A DNA stretch of 64,000 nucleotides from Larimichthys crocea (Eukaryota > Chordata > Actinopteri > Sciaenidae): the NCBI RefSeq assembly GCF_000972845.2, contig NC_040029.1:4763811-4827810 (forward strand), written 5' to 3'. The translations under genes were made by a program, and so were the position numbers. Below the pieces are notes generated by a model. The model did no database searches and had not been told where the DNA came from. It worked only from the letters and a program-made list of their open reading frames with translations. Numbering within the stretch: the stretch's first letter is position 1; each line of letters begins with the position of its first letter. Below, piece after piece: positions 26,165 through 36,600 of this stretch.

Positions 26165-26191
26165 GGTGTGTGTGTGTGTGTGTGTGTGTGT
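26165..26191. repeat. (GT)n microsatellite
   Basis: About 13 uninterrupted GT units. Confidence 0.95.
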
Positions 26192-27352
26192 ATTTGGGGG
26201 ATCTGTACTTCATAAGACAAACAAATGGACTGCCTCCATATAATTCCCCCGCACCACCTTCCTCTTTCTTTCCCCCTCTTTTATTTTTTCATGTTCCTGT
26301 TGACATTTTTCACTTTCCTTCTCCTTTATTCCCAGATCTCCTTCCTCATTTCTCCTTATTAGAGTTCGGCGACTCTCTACATGCAGCTCTGTCACTGTTT
26401 TTTGGTACAGACTGTTCCTCTGTCTGTTGTTTTTCTCCAGCTTTCTTTGCCGTCCCTTCGTTTACCCTGTTCCTGCTGTATTCGCACGCCTCTCCCTGCT
26501 GCTATCAACCGCGGTGCTGTGATTTATATCTCTTTTCCTCTTCGGATTTCTTGTCTTGCGAACAATATTCACAAAAGAATCATATTTACTGACAGAACAT
26601 GCTCAAACACGCATGAAGCGTCCGTGCAAAAAGGAGCATTGCAAACAACAACAACGGGCCCGAAATAAACAAGCGAGTAACTCACACACATTCTCAGACT
26701 CTGTGCAAGGGAGAAAAAGGCATAACAGGCCAGAAACAATTAAGCACAGGGAGAAGACAAGCTGACTGGTGAGGGGCATATACATTATTGAAAATGACTT
26801 TCAGGGGGAATGGTGGGAAGCTGCATGCCCAGAAAACACACACAAACTGCCTGCTTCACTGTTGGATATGCCAAATAATGATCTGTCTCTCTTTCTCCTC
26901 ACTAGTCTCTCTTTCTCAATTCCTCTGTGCCACATCTGTCTCCCCCCGCCCCCTCCTTTCTCTCTCTCTATACTAGATGTGCCCTCCGGTATCATCCAAA
27001 TCACGATCTAATCTTTACAAATGGCATACCTACGGAGCTGCGTGATGTGTCACTTCCGCATCGCAAACCGGGCCCGAATGCGAGAGGGGGTGTCTATTGT
27101 GCTTGACATTCCCCTCCCCTCCTCTGTCATTTCATCATGAGAAATGTCAACGTGCATGCGCGTGTGTGTTTTTATGCAAAGCGCACATAACAATGTGGCT
27201 GGTGCTGCCCTCGCACCGACGATATTAGCTGCACGTGAAATGTGTTGTGAGTGTGTGTGGGAAAGAGAGTTTTCTGGTAGTCTCTGGTCTTTGGCATCTA
27301 ATTAATTTCATGTTTTTTTTTTGTTTTTTTTTTATATTATGGGTAGAAACTG
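26192..27352. other. Pyrimidine-rich non-coding DNA
   Basis: 26250-26480 and 26880-26975 are C/T-rich on the plus strand, giving long but low-complexity Phe/Leu/Ser/Pro frames (for example 147 codons from 26149). No gene is supported. The T-rich run 27313-27334 immediately precedes the minisatellite. Confidence 0.5.
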
Positions 27353-27354
27353 TG

Positions 27355-27819
27355 TGTTTGTTAGTGTGTCTTTACGTGTTTGTTAGTGTGTCTTTATGTG
27401 TTTGTTAGTGTCTTTACATGTTTGTTAGTGTGTCTTTATGTGTTTGTTAGTGTGTCTTTACATGTTTGTTAGTGTCTTTACATGTTTGTTAGTGTCTTTA
27501 TGTGTTTGTTAGTGTGTCTTTATGTGTTTGTTAGTGTTTTTTTGGTGTTTGTTAGTGTGTCTTTATGTGTTTGTTAGTGTCTTTACGTGTTTGTTAGTGT
27601 CTTTACATGTTTGTTAGTGTCTTTACATGTTTGTTAGTGTGTCTTTATGTGTTTTTAGTGTGTCTTTACGTGTTTGTTAGTGTGTCTTTACGTGTTTGTT
27701 AGTGTGTCTTTACATGTTTGTTAGTGTGTCTTTACGTGTTTGTTAGTGTGTCTTTACGTGTTTGTTAGTGTGTCTTTACGTGTTTGTTAGTGTGTCTTTA
27801 CGTGTTTGTTAGTGTGTCT
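27355..27819 (+). repeat. 22-bp minisatellite, 22 copies
   Basis: Tandem copies of TGTTTGTTAGTGTGTCTTTA plus CG, TG or CA. I count 22 units including a truncated last one. Thirteen units are the full 22 bp form. Six (units 3, 6, 7, 11, 12 and 13) lack one GT and are 20 bp. Unit 9 is degenerate (TTTTTTTGG) and unit 15 lacks a TG. The last two bases of the unit are CG in 8 copies, TG in 6 and CA in 6. The strand bias is extreme: the plus strand is almost only G and T with one to three A or C per unit. There are no unique spacers between copies, so this is not CRISPR-like. Confidence 0.97.
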
Positions 27820-29466
27820 TTGTCCAGTTGGGTTGAGATGTGGTGACTGAAGGTCATACCTTTCTAAATTACATAATTTTAATCACCATTCGGTGACCCC
27901 TTCCGCCCTATTGACTGGGGGCATTGCCACCCTATATCCAATCATAATAGAAGTGTTCCATCATAGGACAGAGGTGATCACTCAGAGCAAAGCTGTATTG
28001 ATTTGCAGTGACCCTTCCCTTGAAGTGGATCCAAACCATGCCAGAACAACGGAGCCACCAGATCCCCTCAATGTTGGGACCAAGCACTCAGACCTGCACC
28101 GTACTGTACTGTAGGCACCACATGTGCACTAAATTTGCTGATTTAACTTAAGATGTGTCAGAGAGATATTACGTGTGAAGTGCAGACGTCTTGTGTTTTT
28201 GAGAGTGAGCGATCGAGGCTGTGGGGACTCATGGAAACGGTCGTCTAAAGGCAGCTTTGCAGTCAACCTGCTCCCTGGAGGGGAAAGTATTCAGAGCGCT
28301 GTTCTTAGCAAGAGCTTGTCACCTGAAGCAGCTGGGGGTCCAAGAATCACAGACCATTACATAATCTTTAAGAACATACACAAGACTTTCAGCCACACGT
28401 TAGAGGAAAAAAGTTGAAACTACTTGTTGGAAAATGAGCACGCTCATTAAAACGGCAGAGATAGTTTACCCCATAGGTATTTTAGTTGCTTCTCATCTCG
28501 TAAATGCTTGTGTTTTTATCTTTAATACGCCGTTGCATTCTCATCTACTGCGTGTCCTCCTCCCTGCTTCTGCAATTTTCCTGCAGGGATCATTAAACTA
28601 TCATCTCACCTCGGCTTATCTCGTTTTCTAAAAAAAAAAAAATTACCAAAATAACGTCTTGCATAATTTATTGACATCACGATGCCTACCCACCCCCCCC
28701 TTTTTTTTTATTGAATTGAAAGAGAGAGGACGGGATTCATTCACTTCTCGCCTTGTTTGACCGCAGTGTAGCGAGACTCAGCAGGCTGCGGGCTAATTTT
28801 AGACGCAGGGAGGCATTGACCTTTCATTCAGGAAATTCTGATAGTTGATGATTCAGTGTATTCGTGTTTGTAGAACAGCCTGCTGGAAGAAAACAAGCAG
28901 CAGCGTGTGCAACGACAGGGACAAAGACAATATCTGTTCGACAAAGATATTTCAACTAGTAGAATCAAATCTAATATTGTGTTTTATGTTTTCCTTTTGG
29001 GGGATACTAATGTCAGCAGCTTATTGTGAAAAGATTTAGACTCATCGTTCATGATCGGATTATACCATAACAAGATGGAAATTAAGGTAAATTCTTCTTC
29101 ACTGTAACTTAAAGCCAATAAACTAAAATATAACAGAAGAACAAAAGTGAATTTTCTTAAACATTTCAAAGAAAAGTCTCATATTTTTCTGAGTTTCAAT
29201 AAATGATACAAAACAGATTCACTAATTAATTGATTCCAGTTTGTAGAGAAGCTCTGTTGTTCGTCAAAATCACACAGTGAGTCTGACTGTTGCGCGGGGT
29301 GACATGTTCTTTCATCATGATGAACGCACTGTTTTACTTTAATTAATGCCAGATTACCACCCCGCTGTCGGAACGCTCACTGGAGCACCGAACGTTTTAT
29401 GAATCCGCCGCTGAATAGAGTCCCCAAACAAATGTACTGTTCACTTGTGTGAGAGCTAAAAAAAAA
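27820..29466. other. Unique non-coding DNA
   Basis: No intact gene supported. The 73-codon frame at 27893-28114 covers a compositionally balanced, stop-poor stretch that looks like eroded dispersed-repeat sequence, but I cannot assign it. Homopolymer runs occur near 28631 (A), 28693 (C) and 28702 (T). Confidence 0.45.
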
Positions 29467-29762
29467 TACAGTAGGCGGGCGGCACATTGGTGGTGCTGTG
29501 GTTAAAGGTGAAGGTTTCTGGTTCTGACCTCAGCTGTGTGGAGTTTGCATGTTCTTGTGTGGGTACTCCGGCTTCCTCCCACAGTCCCAAAAAACATGCA
29601 TTTAATAGGTTCATAGGTGACTCTAAATGGCCTGTGAGTGTTAATGGTTGTTTGTCTAGATGTGGTGTACCCCGCTTCTTCAACTAAGTCAGCTGGGATA
29701 GGCTCAATCCCAACTGCAACCCCGATGTGGATAAGCGGTTACAGGAAATGGATGAATGGATA
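29467..29762 (+). mobile_element. SINE-like fish repeat with GATGGAT-type tail
   Basis: Head GGCGGGCGGCACATTGGTGG and GCTGTGGTTAAAGG, core GTGTGGAGTTTGCATGTTCT, GTACTCCGGCTTCCTCCCAC, AGTCCCAAAAAACATGCA, GACTCTAAATGGCCTGTGAG, then GTCAGCTGGGATAGGCTC. The 3' end is GGATAAGCGGTTACAGGAAA followed by TGGATGAATGGATAT. The same GGATAAG..GG..GAAATGGATG ending is seen in the LINE fragment near 23357-23397, the normal mark of a SINE that borrows a partner LINE's 3' end. The 8615-8884 copy is its relative in reverse orientation. It is non-coding. Target duplications are not clear. Confidence 0.82.
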
Positions 29763-30490
29763 TATATAGTCTAAATATTGCACAGAATGGGACAACGTGT
29801 TGTGTTTTTGTTCTTTTTCCTGCAAAAGTAAGTGATCCCGTGACCCCGCACCACTTTGGTGAGATATAATGGGTGACTGCTACAATTTTAAAAACTCTTT
29901 TGTTTATTCGTAAATGGCTTTGAAATGACGAAGTTATTACGGAGCACTTAGGTGCACTAAAAAGGCTTCAGTCTGCTTCAAACAGAAATTACCTTAATGT
30001 GTAAAAAGAAAACACTGAAATGCCAAAAAATATATCTAATATATAATAATAGTGTTTAAAACTATTGCGTAGCAATTTAGTCGTGCACGTCCATGAAGCT
30101 GGGGAACGAAAAGATCAAAATCAAAGCAGTAGAAACGGAGATATTCGCTGGATCATACCCATAACACAATTATTCCTGCTTAGAGCGCACTTCTTTCAAA
30201 CCCCTCACCACCACCCCAGATCATAAAATAGCCGTCCTGTTTGAAATGTTTACATCTCAAGCATCAAGTCAAGACCCCCCGATGACATCACAAGGGTTAT
30301 TTTGATCAAACACTGCAAAACACTTTGCAACAGAGGTCTATTTACTTAAAAATTATTTTTAAAAAGAGTCCTTCAGTGTTCTGCAATCAGGAGGACCCCT
30401 GCCCCTGCATTCAGGCGTGGGCGTGCAATCCACACAATCGCATAAAACAAGCTTCTGCGAATACTCCACTCCACTCCAATGCACATAATA
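29763..30490. other. Unique non-coding DNA
   Basis: AT-rich, nothing identifiable. An AT-rich patch near 30025-30065 holds several TAATA words. Confidence 0.45.
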
Positions 30491-30516
30491 CACAAACACA
30501 CACACACACACACACT
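30491..30516. repeat. (CA)n microsatellite
   Basis: CA run of about 12 units with one AA interruption. Confidence 0.9.
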
Positions 30517-30703
30517 TCGACATCCCATTCAGACACTCGGCTGCCTGCCTCCCCCACAGTGTTGTTGCTGGGGAGTTGCTTGCTTGAAATATCACCTTGA
30601 GTCTTGCCATTTCCCAAACTCATTTACTTTATTACAGCAAGTGTCTGCCATGAGCGAGGAAGGGAGGGGGGGGGCAAATGGGAGATATAGGAGATAGAAA
30701 TAA

Positions 30704-30705
30704 TA

Positions 30706-30738
<33 letters not shown>
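30704..30738. repeat. (CA)n microsatellite
   Basis: CA run of about 17 units with a single T interruption. It ends in ACGTGTGG, so a short GT-type stretch follows on the same strand. Confidence 0.93.
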
Positions 30739-30880
30739 GTGTGGACACCGATGTACGCACACTGCCATAATCAGTCTCGAGGGGGACACCATGCTAACAT
30801 GGAGGAGAGAGAGTGGGGAGATTAATAGAATGAAAAGGGGAGTGTGTAACTGTTTGTATGAATGTTTGAGGGCGGGCGGA

Positions 30881-30901
30881 GTGTGTGTGTGTGTGTGTGT
30901 G
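30881..30901. repeat. (GT)n microsatellite
   Basis: Ten uninterrupted GT units. It lies 140 bp from the CA tract ending at 30738, so the two tracts form an inverted CA/GT pair on one strand. Confidence 0.93.
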
Positions 30902-31260
30902 GGGCCTCACTGGTGGGGGGGCTGTTAGCACCAGTAGCACGAGCCAGACGGAAACGACAACATCAGGGGTTGCCACGGCGGCACTGTGTGGAAGAGATGC
31001 TCCCTCCAGTATTCCCCCACTTCATCCATCAGCACCTTGCCCGTGCAATCTTTTCCCCTCCTCTTGCACTCCATCTTTGTCGCTCTCCCCGTGTCTACTT
31101 ATCCCTTTTTTTTTGCTCCACTCTCTGTCCTCTCCCTCCTTTGTTTTCCCCGCCACCGCCGCCGTCTGGCAGAGCACTCTATAAACATGCCAGGGACAGC
31201 GCCTCCTCTTTCTCCCCTTCCAAATTGTCTCCCTCCATCTGAAACGGCCGTAATGATTGC
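30902..31260. other. Pyrimidine-rich, low-complexity tract
   Basis: 31025-31240 is strongly C/T-rich on the plus strand. Frames up to 196 codons (30986-31576) and several 99-126-codon frames on both strands overlap here. Their Ser/Pro/Leu/Phe or Arg/Glu/Gly bias is what C/T-rich DNA produces, so none is accepted as a gene. Confidence 0.6.
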
Positions 31261-33874
31261 ATTCTCACACTCCATTGTAAAACAAACACACACACACACA
31301 AAGAAAAGGCACAGAACAGAAGGGGGAAAAAGTAGTTGCCGTAAGATGTGGCCCTTTTTGTTGACCGCTGTTGGAAATCTGAATCGGCTGTCAAAGCAGG
31401 AGACTTTCCCAGCTCGGCGACGGGACACGATGAAGCTGTTTTTGATGAGGGGAGGTGCAAAGCAAGCATTCTCCACAATGCAGCGCAGTCATTATGATGT
31501 CCCTGCGTCATTTTGTAACAAGAACACAACACGCGCACACTCTTGTACGCTCGCACACAGGACGTGGTCCGCGTAAATTATAGCTTGACGGTACAAATCA
31601 AATGCAAATTGCATACACAAACAGAAGGAAACCGAGTGGATGTTAATGATATGACAGTCAAATGTGTTTTGAAACGCTGTTCGGCAAATACCAATTAAAG
31701 GGCAAAAAGAGCAACAATGTGGGGAGCCTTTTGTGTAGAAATGATGTTGACGGCATATTTTGTCCTCATATGTTTTTTTTTTCTTTTGCTATTAATAGCA
31801 CGGAGTCACTTGAACCGCTTCGGTCGGGTTTGAAATATCCCTTTGTTCTAGGGCTTCGTTTTTATCGGCGACCGTTGCGTTTTTACACCCGGATACGCGC
31901 TGAACGATGCGAGGATTGCAATTTTAAAAAACGCGATTTGTTTCATTCCATGTCACCATCCATACTGCGGGTGAAACCCGGTACATTTGTAACGAGCATA
32001 ACCAGAAGCATGATGCATTCGCTTTCCTGATGTTCGAACAAGATTCTTCAACTCAATCTCACATGTAGTGAAGCATTTACATAAAAACTGAAACATTACA
32101 ACTACTGTTTTTTTTTTTATTGTCAAAACCATTTTTTGGGCAAACAATGACACAGTCACAACCAAACAGACACGAGTTTTATTTTGTAGTTGGCTACAGC
32201 TAAATAAACCCGCCAGTAACCGAGCGATTCACTGCCATTAGCATGTTAAAACAATATTAATTGATTGTATGGCTACTTGGAAGCAGCAGAACAAGCTGCT
32301 ACAATATTATAAATATTATCACTGTATGATGTTGTTATGGTGAATTATTTAGCAATAGTTGCCTCATCCAGTAGATGCAATAATATAAGCATTCTTTTAG
32401 AGTCATGTGTCATATTCCACTATATTCACCAGCTGGTCACAAGAAACCAGAGAAGTGTTCAGATTTATCTGAGCTTGTTAAGCAGAAATAAAAATCTGTT
32501 CGGCATCTCAAAAAATACTCTGTAGAGCTGAGGTCGACCGCGGAATCAGGCAATAATTCTCGGTGGCTTTGTCTGGTTAAGCACCATGAGTGAAAGCTCG
32601 TGCCCGTTTTGGCATTCGCGCAAGCTGCTTTCGCCGACAATTACAAAGAAAATGAAAACTCACAGTTCAGCGAACAAACAGAAAAAATGACCAACAGTCA
32701 TGGCATCCTGTGAATAGAGAGGATTCTCTAAAATAAAATAAAAATACAAACCCTGTAAAAGAAACACGTACTAGTTCACAATTAAGTCAATATAGCACGT
32801 TATCAACTTGGTAGCCCAAAGTAGCCAATGGTGGGAGCCATTTTTCCATCAAGTACATATCTCTTAACCCGTCTTTCATTGGTGTAGAGTGGACTGAGTC
32901 ATGTTAACCTTTTTATTAATATGAAATATTGTAGTAAGAAGACAATGAGACGTTAACTCGGCACAGGGTTGTGGGCTTTACCTTAAGCTAACGCGACGAC
33001 ACTTGCTAACGCCGCTGTTAGCTCCCTGAACTAGCCTCTTTCTTTGACTCGCTCTTCCCGAGCTAGTAGCGGCAAACGTCCGCCGAAATCTCAGTGACCG
33101 CCAATCAAGTGCTTTTTATTTTAGCCCAACTCTGATCTCTGAACACAGTGACGCACTAACATGACACGCAGCGTGGTACAATATTGATTAAAGCAGCTTT
33201 AGACATTCTTAATAGTGTCACAGTCAGCCACGACTACAGTCGGATGTCATTCCTTAATGGCGTGAGATATGTTATATGTATGCACATGCTAATATTCATG
33301 TGTTCTGTATTTAAAAGGGGTTAGTCGTTGAATAATTTCATTTGTTAAAAAAAAGGAACATCTTCAGAAGCGGCACCACGGGGAGGGAAGTGTCGCACGC
33401 GCCCATGCTATTACAGCTTTGAAGCCAGGAGGCATCCCTGACATTTTGGGGATAAAGGTCTTGATGAAACCTTGCTGTTTCTCACAAACACACACACCTA
33501 AACACACACACATGCATACTCTAAAACCGGAGTGTTTCTCCGAAACCCACATCCCGGTACGGCAACGTTCTTAAGGGCTTGCTTTACCGATCAATAGGAC
33601 AGGCGTCTGCAAATCCCGAACCTTCCGTTTTTACTGGAACCCCCCGCCTGCTCTTCCCTAAAGTAAGCTGAACTCCAGCTTTTCGCCATGCCTCTTCCCC
33701 CCCCCTCCACATTATCACTATGTAGTCCTGACTCATCTAGGCCAACTGGCAGAATAATAAGCAGAGAGGGATATTTGGTGGGACTTTAAAAGAGCTGAAA
33801 CTACAGTGCTGTATTAGTGCCACTTTCACTCACTCAGATGAAGAAACACTGCCAGTGATTAAGCTTCTTGGAGA
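31261..33874. other. Unique non-coding DNA
   Basis: No gene supported. A short CA-rich patch lies at 33485-33511. Around 32960-33090 words such as CTTGCTAACGCCGCTGTTAG and GAGCTAGTAGCGG give an eroded-repeat impression but no definable element. T-runs occur near 31768 and 32108. Confidence 0.45.
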
Positions 33875-33894
33875 TGTGTGTGTGTGTGTGTGTG
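33875..33894. repeat. (GT)n microsatellite
   Basis: Ten GT units. Confidence 0.9.
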
Positions 33895-36370
33895 CAACTT
33901 GGCTCCATTGGGAGCCTGTAGCAGAGCCTTAAATTATACATATGTTCTCATTCCATTACCAGTGGCAACTACTAAAGGCTTCCCAGCATTTCCATTACCA
34001 AAATGAAGGGATGCACACACTTACTCACTCTCTCTCTCGCGCACACACTCGTATACGAGCGTGGGCATACCAGGACAGCGTTGAGCTTTTTTTATTCCTA
34101 CACCAAACAGCGACTATCCAGGTTAAAGTCAGAGAAATCGCATTGATTTGAATAGACTCCGGTGCAAGCTGTGAGTACGCGGTTGCCAGTTCAGATCCTC
34201 GCGCAGGCTGGGCGAAATCTGGGAGGAGGGAATGAATGATTAATGCTCTGTCCTCTCTTAACAACTGCCACTGAGGATGCCATTGAAGAAGGAGTTTAAT
34301 CCTCTTCTCCAGCAGAGCTGCTCAATGGCCGGCGGGCAGTGGGCTGCACTTGCACTGGGCAGTTCCCAGTTGTGGATAGGTCAGTGCATGCGGGCGAAGT
34401 CGGTTTAATAATTCTGTCAAAAAAATAAATAAAAAAAAATGCAACCAGTATGATGTGCGTTTCATGACACGGAGAAGCATGTAGCTTGTGCTTTTTCATG
34501 ACTTTTCAGATTCAAAGTCGAGGGAAACATGAATAATGCATTTGTGAGATAAAGTTGTGATGGAAGAGGCTCTGCTCTTCAAGCCAATAACATTACTTAG
34601 CAAATTAGATATCGTGTGCACAGATTAGGTAAGCGGCGAGTATTATTACTGCTTCACTAGTCATTAGAGAATGTTGTGCACACGCTGTGCTGAATTATCT
34701 TCATTTAGAAGACCAGCCTTTAACAGTTCACCTGTACTCCCATTCACCGCTGCGAACCTTTCCTCCACTTCCACTCCGCATCTGAAACCCTTCTCCGGTA
34801 AACACTGGTACCTCGCTTCTCATCAGCTTTCAGATCAGATCGGGGCAGTGGCGGGCTCTGGAGGAGAGGTGTTATCAGACAGATGAACGGAGGGGAGAGA
34901 GGGGCCCGGGCGCTGCAGTCATTTGAGCCGCGGCTGTACGAGCTGAGACAACATCAGACATGGATTAAATCAACAAACCTTGACCCTGGGTGACCAGGCA
35001 GGCGGGCTACTTACAGCTCTGTGGAGAGAGGAGTATTTAGGCCTTTGGGGGGGTGGGAAGGAGGAGACGCAGAGGGGTAGGGGAAGAGGGACAAATGAAG
35101 GAACGGAGGAGACAGCTGTGCAAAAAGGTTTCAGCCGGAAGCAGCCATTCCCAATATATCTTTGAGTCATGCGAGGAATATGGGATAATGAATGAGTAAT
35201 AAGCATGTGTCAGTGGAAAAGCATCCATGAGCGGATGGTACGTCAGGTTTTTTTTTGCATGCTCAGCTTGTCACAGGCAGCTCCTTAAAAGTCTCACCTT
35301 CTCAACTGCATCCGAGATGTTAAACTGCACCATCTATTTACCATCGGAAGCACCGGCTTTTGGTGCCTTAATAACAAGAGCATATCCTGAAGTGCAATAT
35401 ATTCAAACACGCAGTGTTACTTTGAACCTGCTACCGCGAGACAGGACTTGGATATTGTGACAGCAGTGTTGCAGCTGACCCAGTTTGACAGTATACAGTA
35501 TATATAACTCTGCAACATTTTGTATCCCATCCTGCCTCCTGAGTAGTGTCCTAAATGGAACATGGCCTTTTTTTATTTATTTTTTTTATTTAAAGGTCCA
35601 GTAACTGTCTGTTCATCAGCTGCATGTAAGCCAAGTGTGTCAAGTGGGATGGACATGGTTTTAACCTCTAGACGGATGTCGGCTTTATAGACTTATGTTC
35701 TCAGACAGACCTACAGATAGCCTAGTTGTCTGTTTATTACTGCACAGACCAGAGAGCATATTCGTTGGTTGGAATTGAAGGACTAAACTTTCTTATTGCT
35801 CATACTATTCTATACTAATAACGCCCACATCTTGATCTCGTATGATATGTAACCTTTTGCCATCTTTTAAAGTCCAAACTTGTGTTAATGAGCCGCCCGA
35901 TGGACCCACAACTTTTACTTTAATGCCCTTTTGTCTCCATCCATGTCAGTGCAAAAAAAATAAATAAATAAATATTTACTTCCCTGATGTCAAAGTGTTA
36001 CATAAACGGGCCTCGGCTGATGTACTCTTAGCTCTGCTCTTCATTCTTTCCTCCAAGAGATACGTCCACTAGGCATCTTTTACTGGCAGGAAAGCATTGA
36101 GGGGGGCATGAGTTCAAGTGCCTGGGAAAAAAAAACAAAACAACACTCAGAGGTACTTTTAGGCACTGGGTTGAAACACAGTAATGTTTGCTAGCCGGGT
36201 TTGCAGCCAGTGCTATGCTACCACAGGGAAATAGACATGGGTAGAATTAGGGGGGAGATTTAGTGTTCAGCAAAAAGAGCGAACGCTGAACATTCTTTCC
36301 AAATTCTAATTATATCTGCAATTACTCATCAGTACATTGCTCTATATATACTGCAGCCTTAACGTCAAAA
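33895..36370. other. Unique non-coding DNA
   Basis: No gene supported. G/A-rich DNA at 35010-35110 gives spurious Pro/Leu-rich frames on the minus strand and Gly/Glu-rich ones on the plus strand. AAATAAATAAATAAATA lies near 35955-35974. Confidence 0.5.
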
Positions 36371-36396
36371 TATAAAATGCATCTTGGGGCAGCCGG

Positions 36397-36407
36397 TAGC
36401 GTAGTGG
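36397..36407 (+). promoter_or_regulatory. RNA polymerase III box A of the SINE
   Basis: TAGCGTAGTGG fits the A-box consensus TRGYNNARNGG at every position. It lies 11 bases from the SINE start, as in tRNA genes. Confidence 0.85.
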
Positions 36408-36460
36408 GTTAAGCGGCCGCCCCGTGTGTGGAGGCTATAGTCCTCGCCACAGCCGGCCCC

Positions 36461-36471
36461 GGTTCGAATCC
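36461..36471 (+). promoter_or_regulatory. RNA polymerase III box B of the SINE
   Basis: GGTTCGAATCC is a perfect B-box (T-loop) match, 53 bp downstream of box A. Despite this the locus is not a working tRNA gene: the anticodon-arm region does not form a proper cloverleaf and the element continues for more than 100 bp after the T-loop. Confidence 0.88.
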
Positions 36472-36600
36472 CGCATTGGACAGCCAATTTACTGCGTGTC
36501 ACTCCCCCTCGCTGTGCCCCCTGCTTCCTGTCTATATTCAGCTGTACTATCAATAAAGGCATAAAAGGCCAAAAAAATATATATATATAAAATGCATCTT

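Larger units (their letters stand above)
36371..36600 (+). mobile_element. tRNA-derived SINE with perfect 15-bp target duplication
   Basis: The element (about 36386-36585, 200 bp) is bounded by identical direct repeats TATAAAATGCATCTT at 36371-36385 and 36586-36600. The head is tRNA-like with box A TAGCGTAGTGG and box B GGTTCGAATCC. The body contains ACTGCGTGTCACTCCCCCTC and CTGCTTCCTGTCTATATTCA, and the 3' end is AATAAAGGCATAAAAGGCC plus a short A/TA tail. I recognise this structure from percomorph fish genomes. Intact promoter boxes and the perfect duplication indicate a comparatively recent insertion. It is non-coding and dependent on a LINE in trans. It inserted at an AT-rich site, as expected of endonuclease-primed retrotransposition. 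Confidence 0.92.

Noticed and set aside
26149..26592. 147-codon plus-strand frame starting in the GT run
   Set aside because: The start encodes a Val/Cys repeat from the microsatellite and the rest is pyrimidine-rich low complexity.
27355..27819. CRISPR-like array
   Set aside because: Units are contiguous with no unique spacers, and the sequence is eukaryotic. It is a minisatellite.
30986..31576. 196-codon open frame, the longest in the window
   Set aside because: It lies in a C/T-rich low-complexity tract, overlaps long frames on both strands, and has only composition-driven Ser/Pro/Leu/Phe content with no domain.
36386..36480. Functional tRNA gene
   Set aside because: A and B boxes are perfect, but the rest does not fold as a cloverleaf, no terminator T-run follows the T-loop, and flanking duplications show a SINE insertion.
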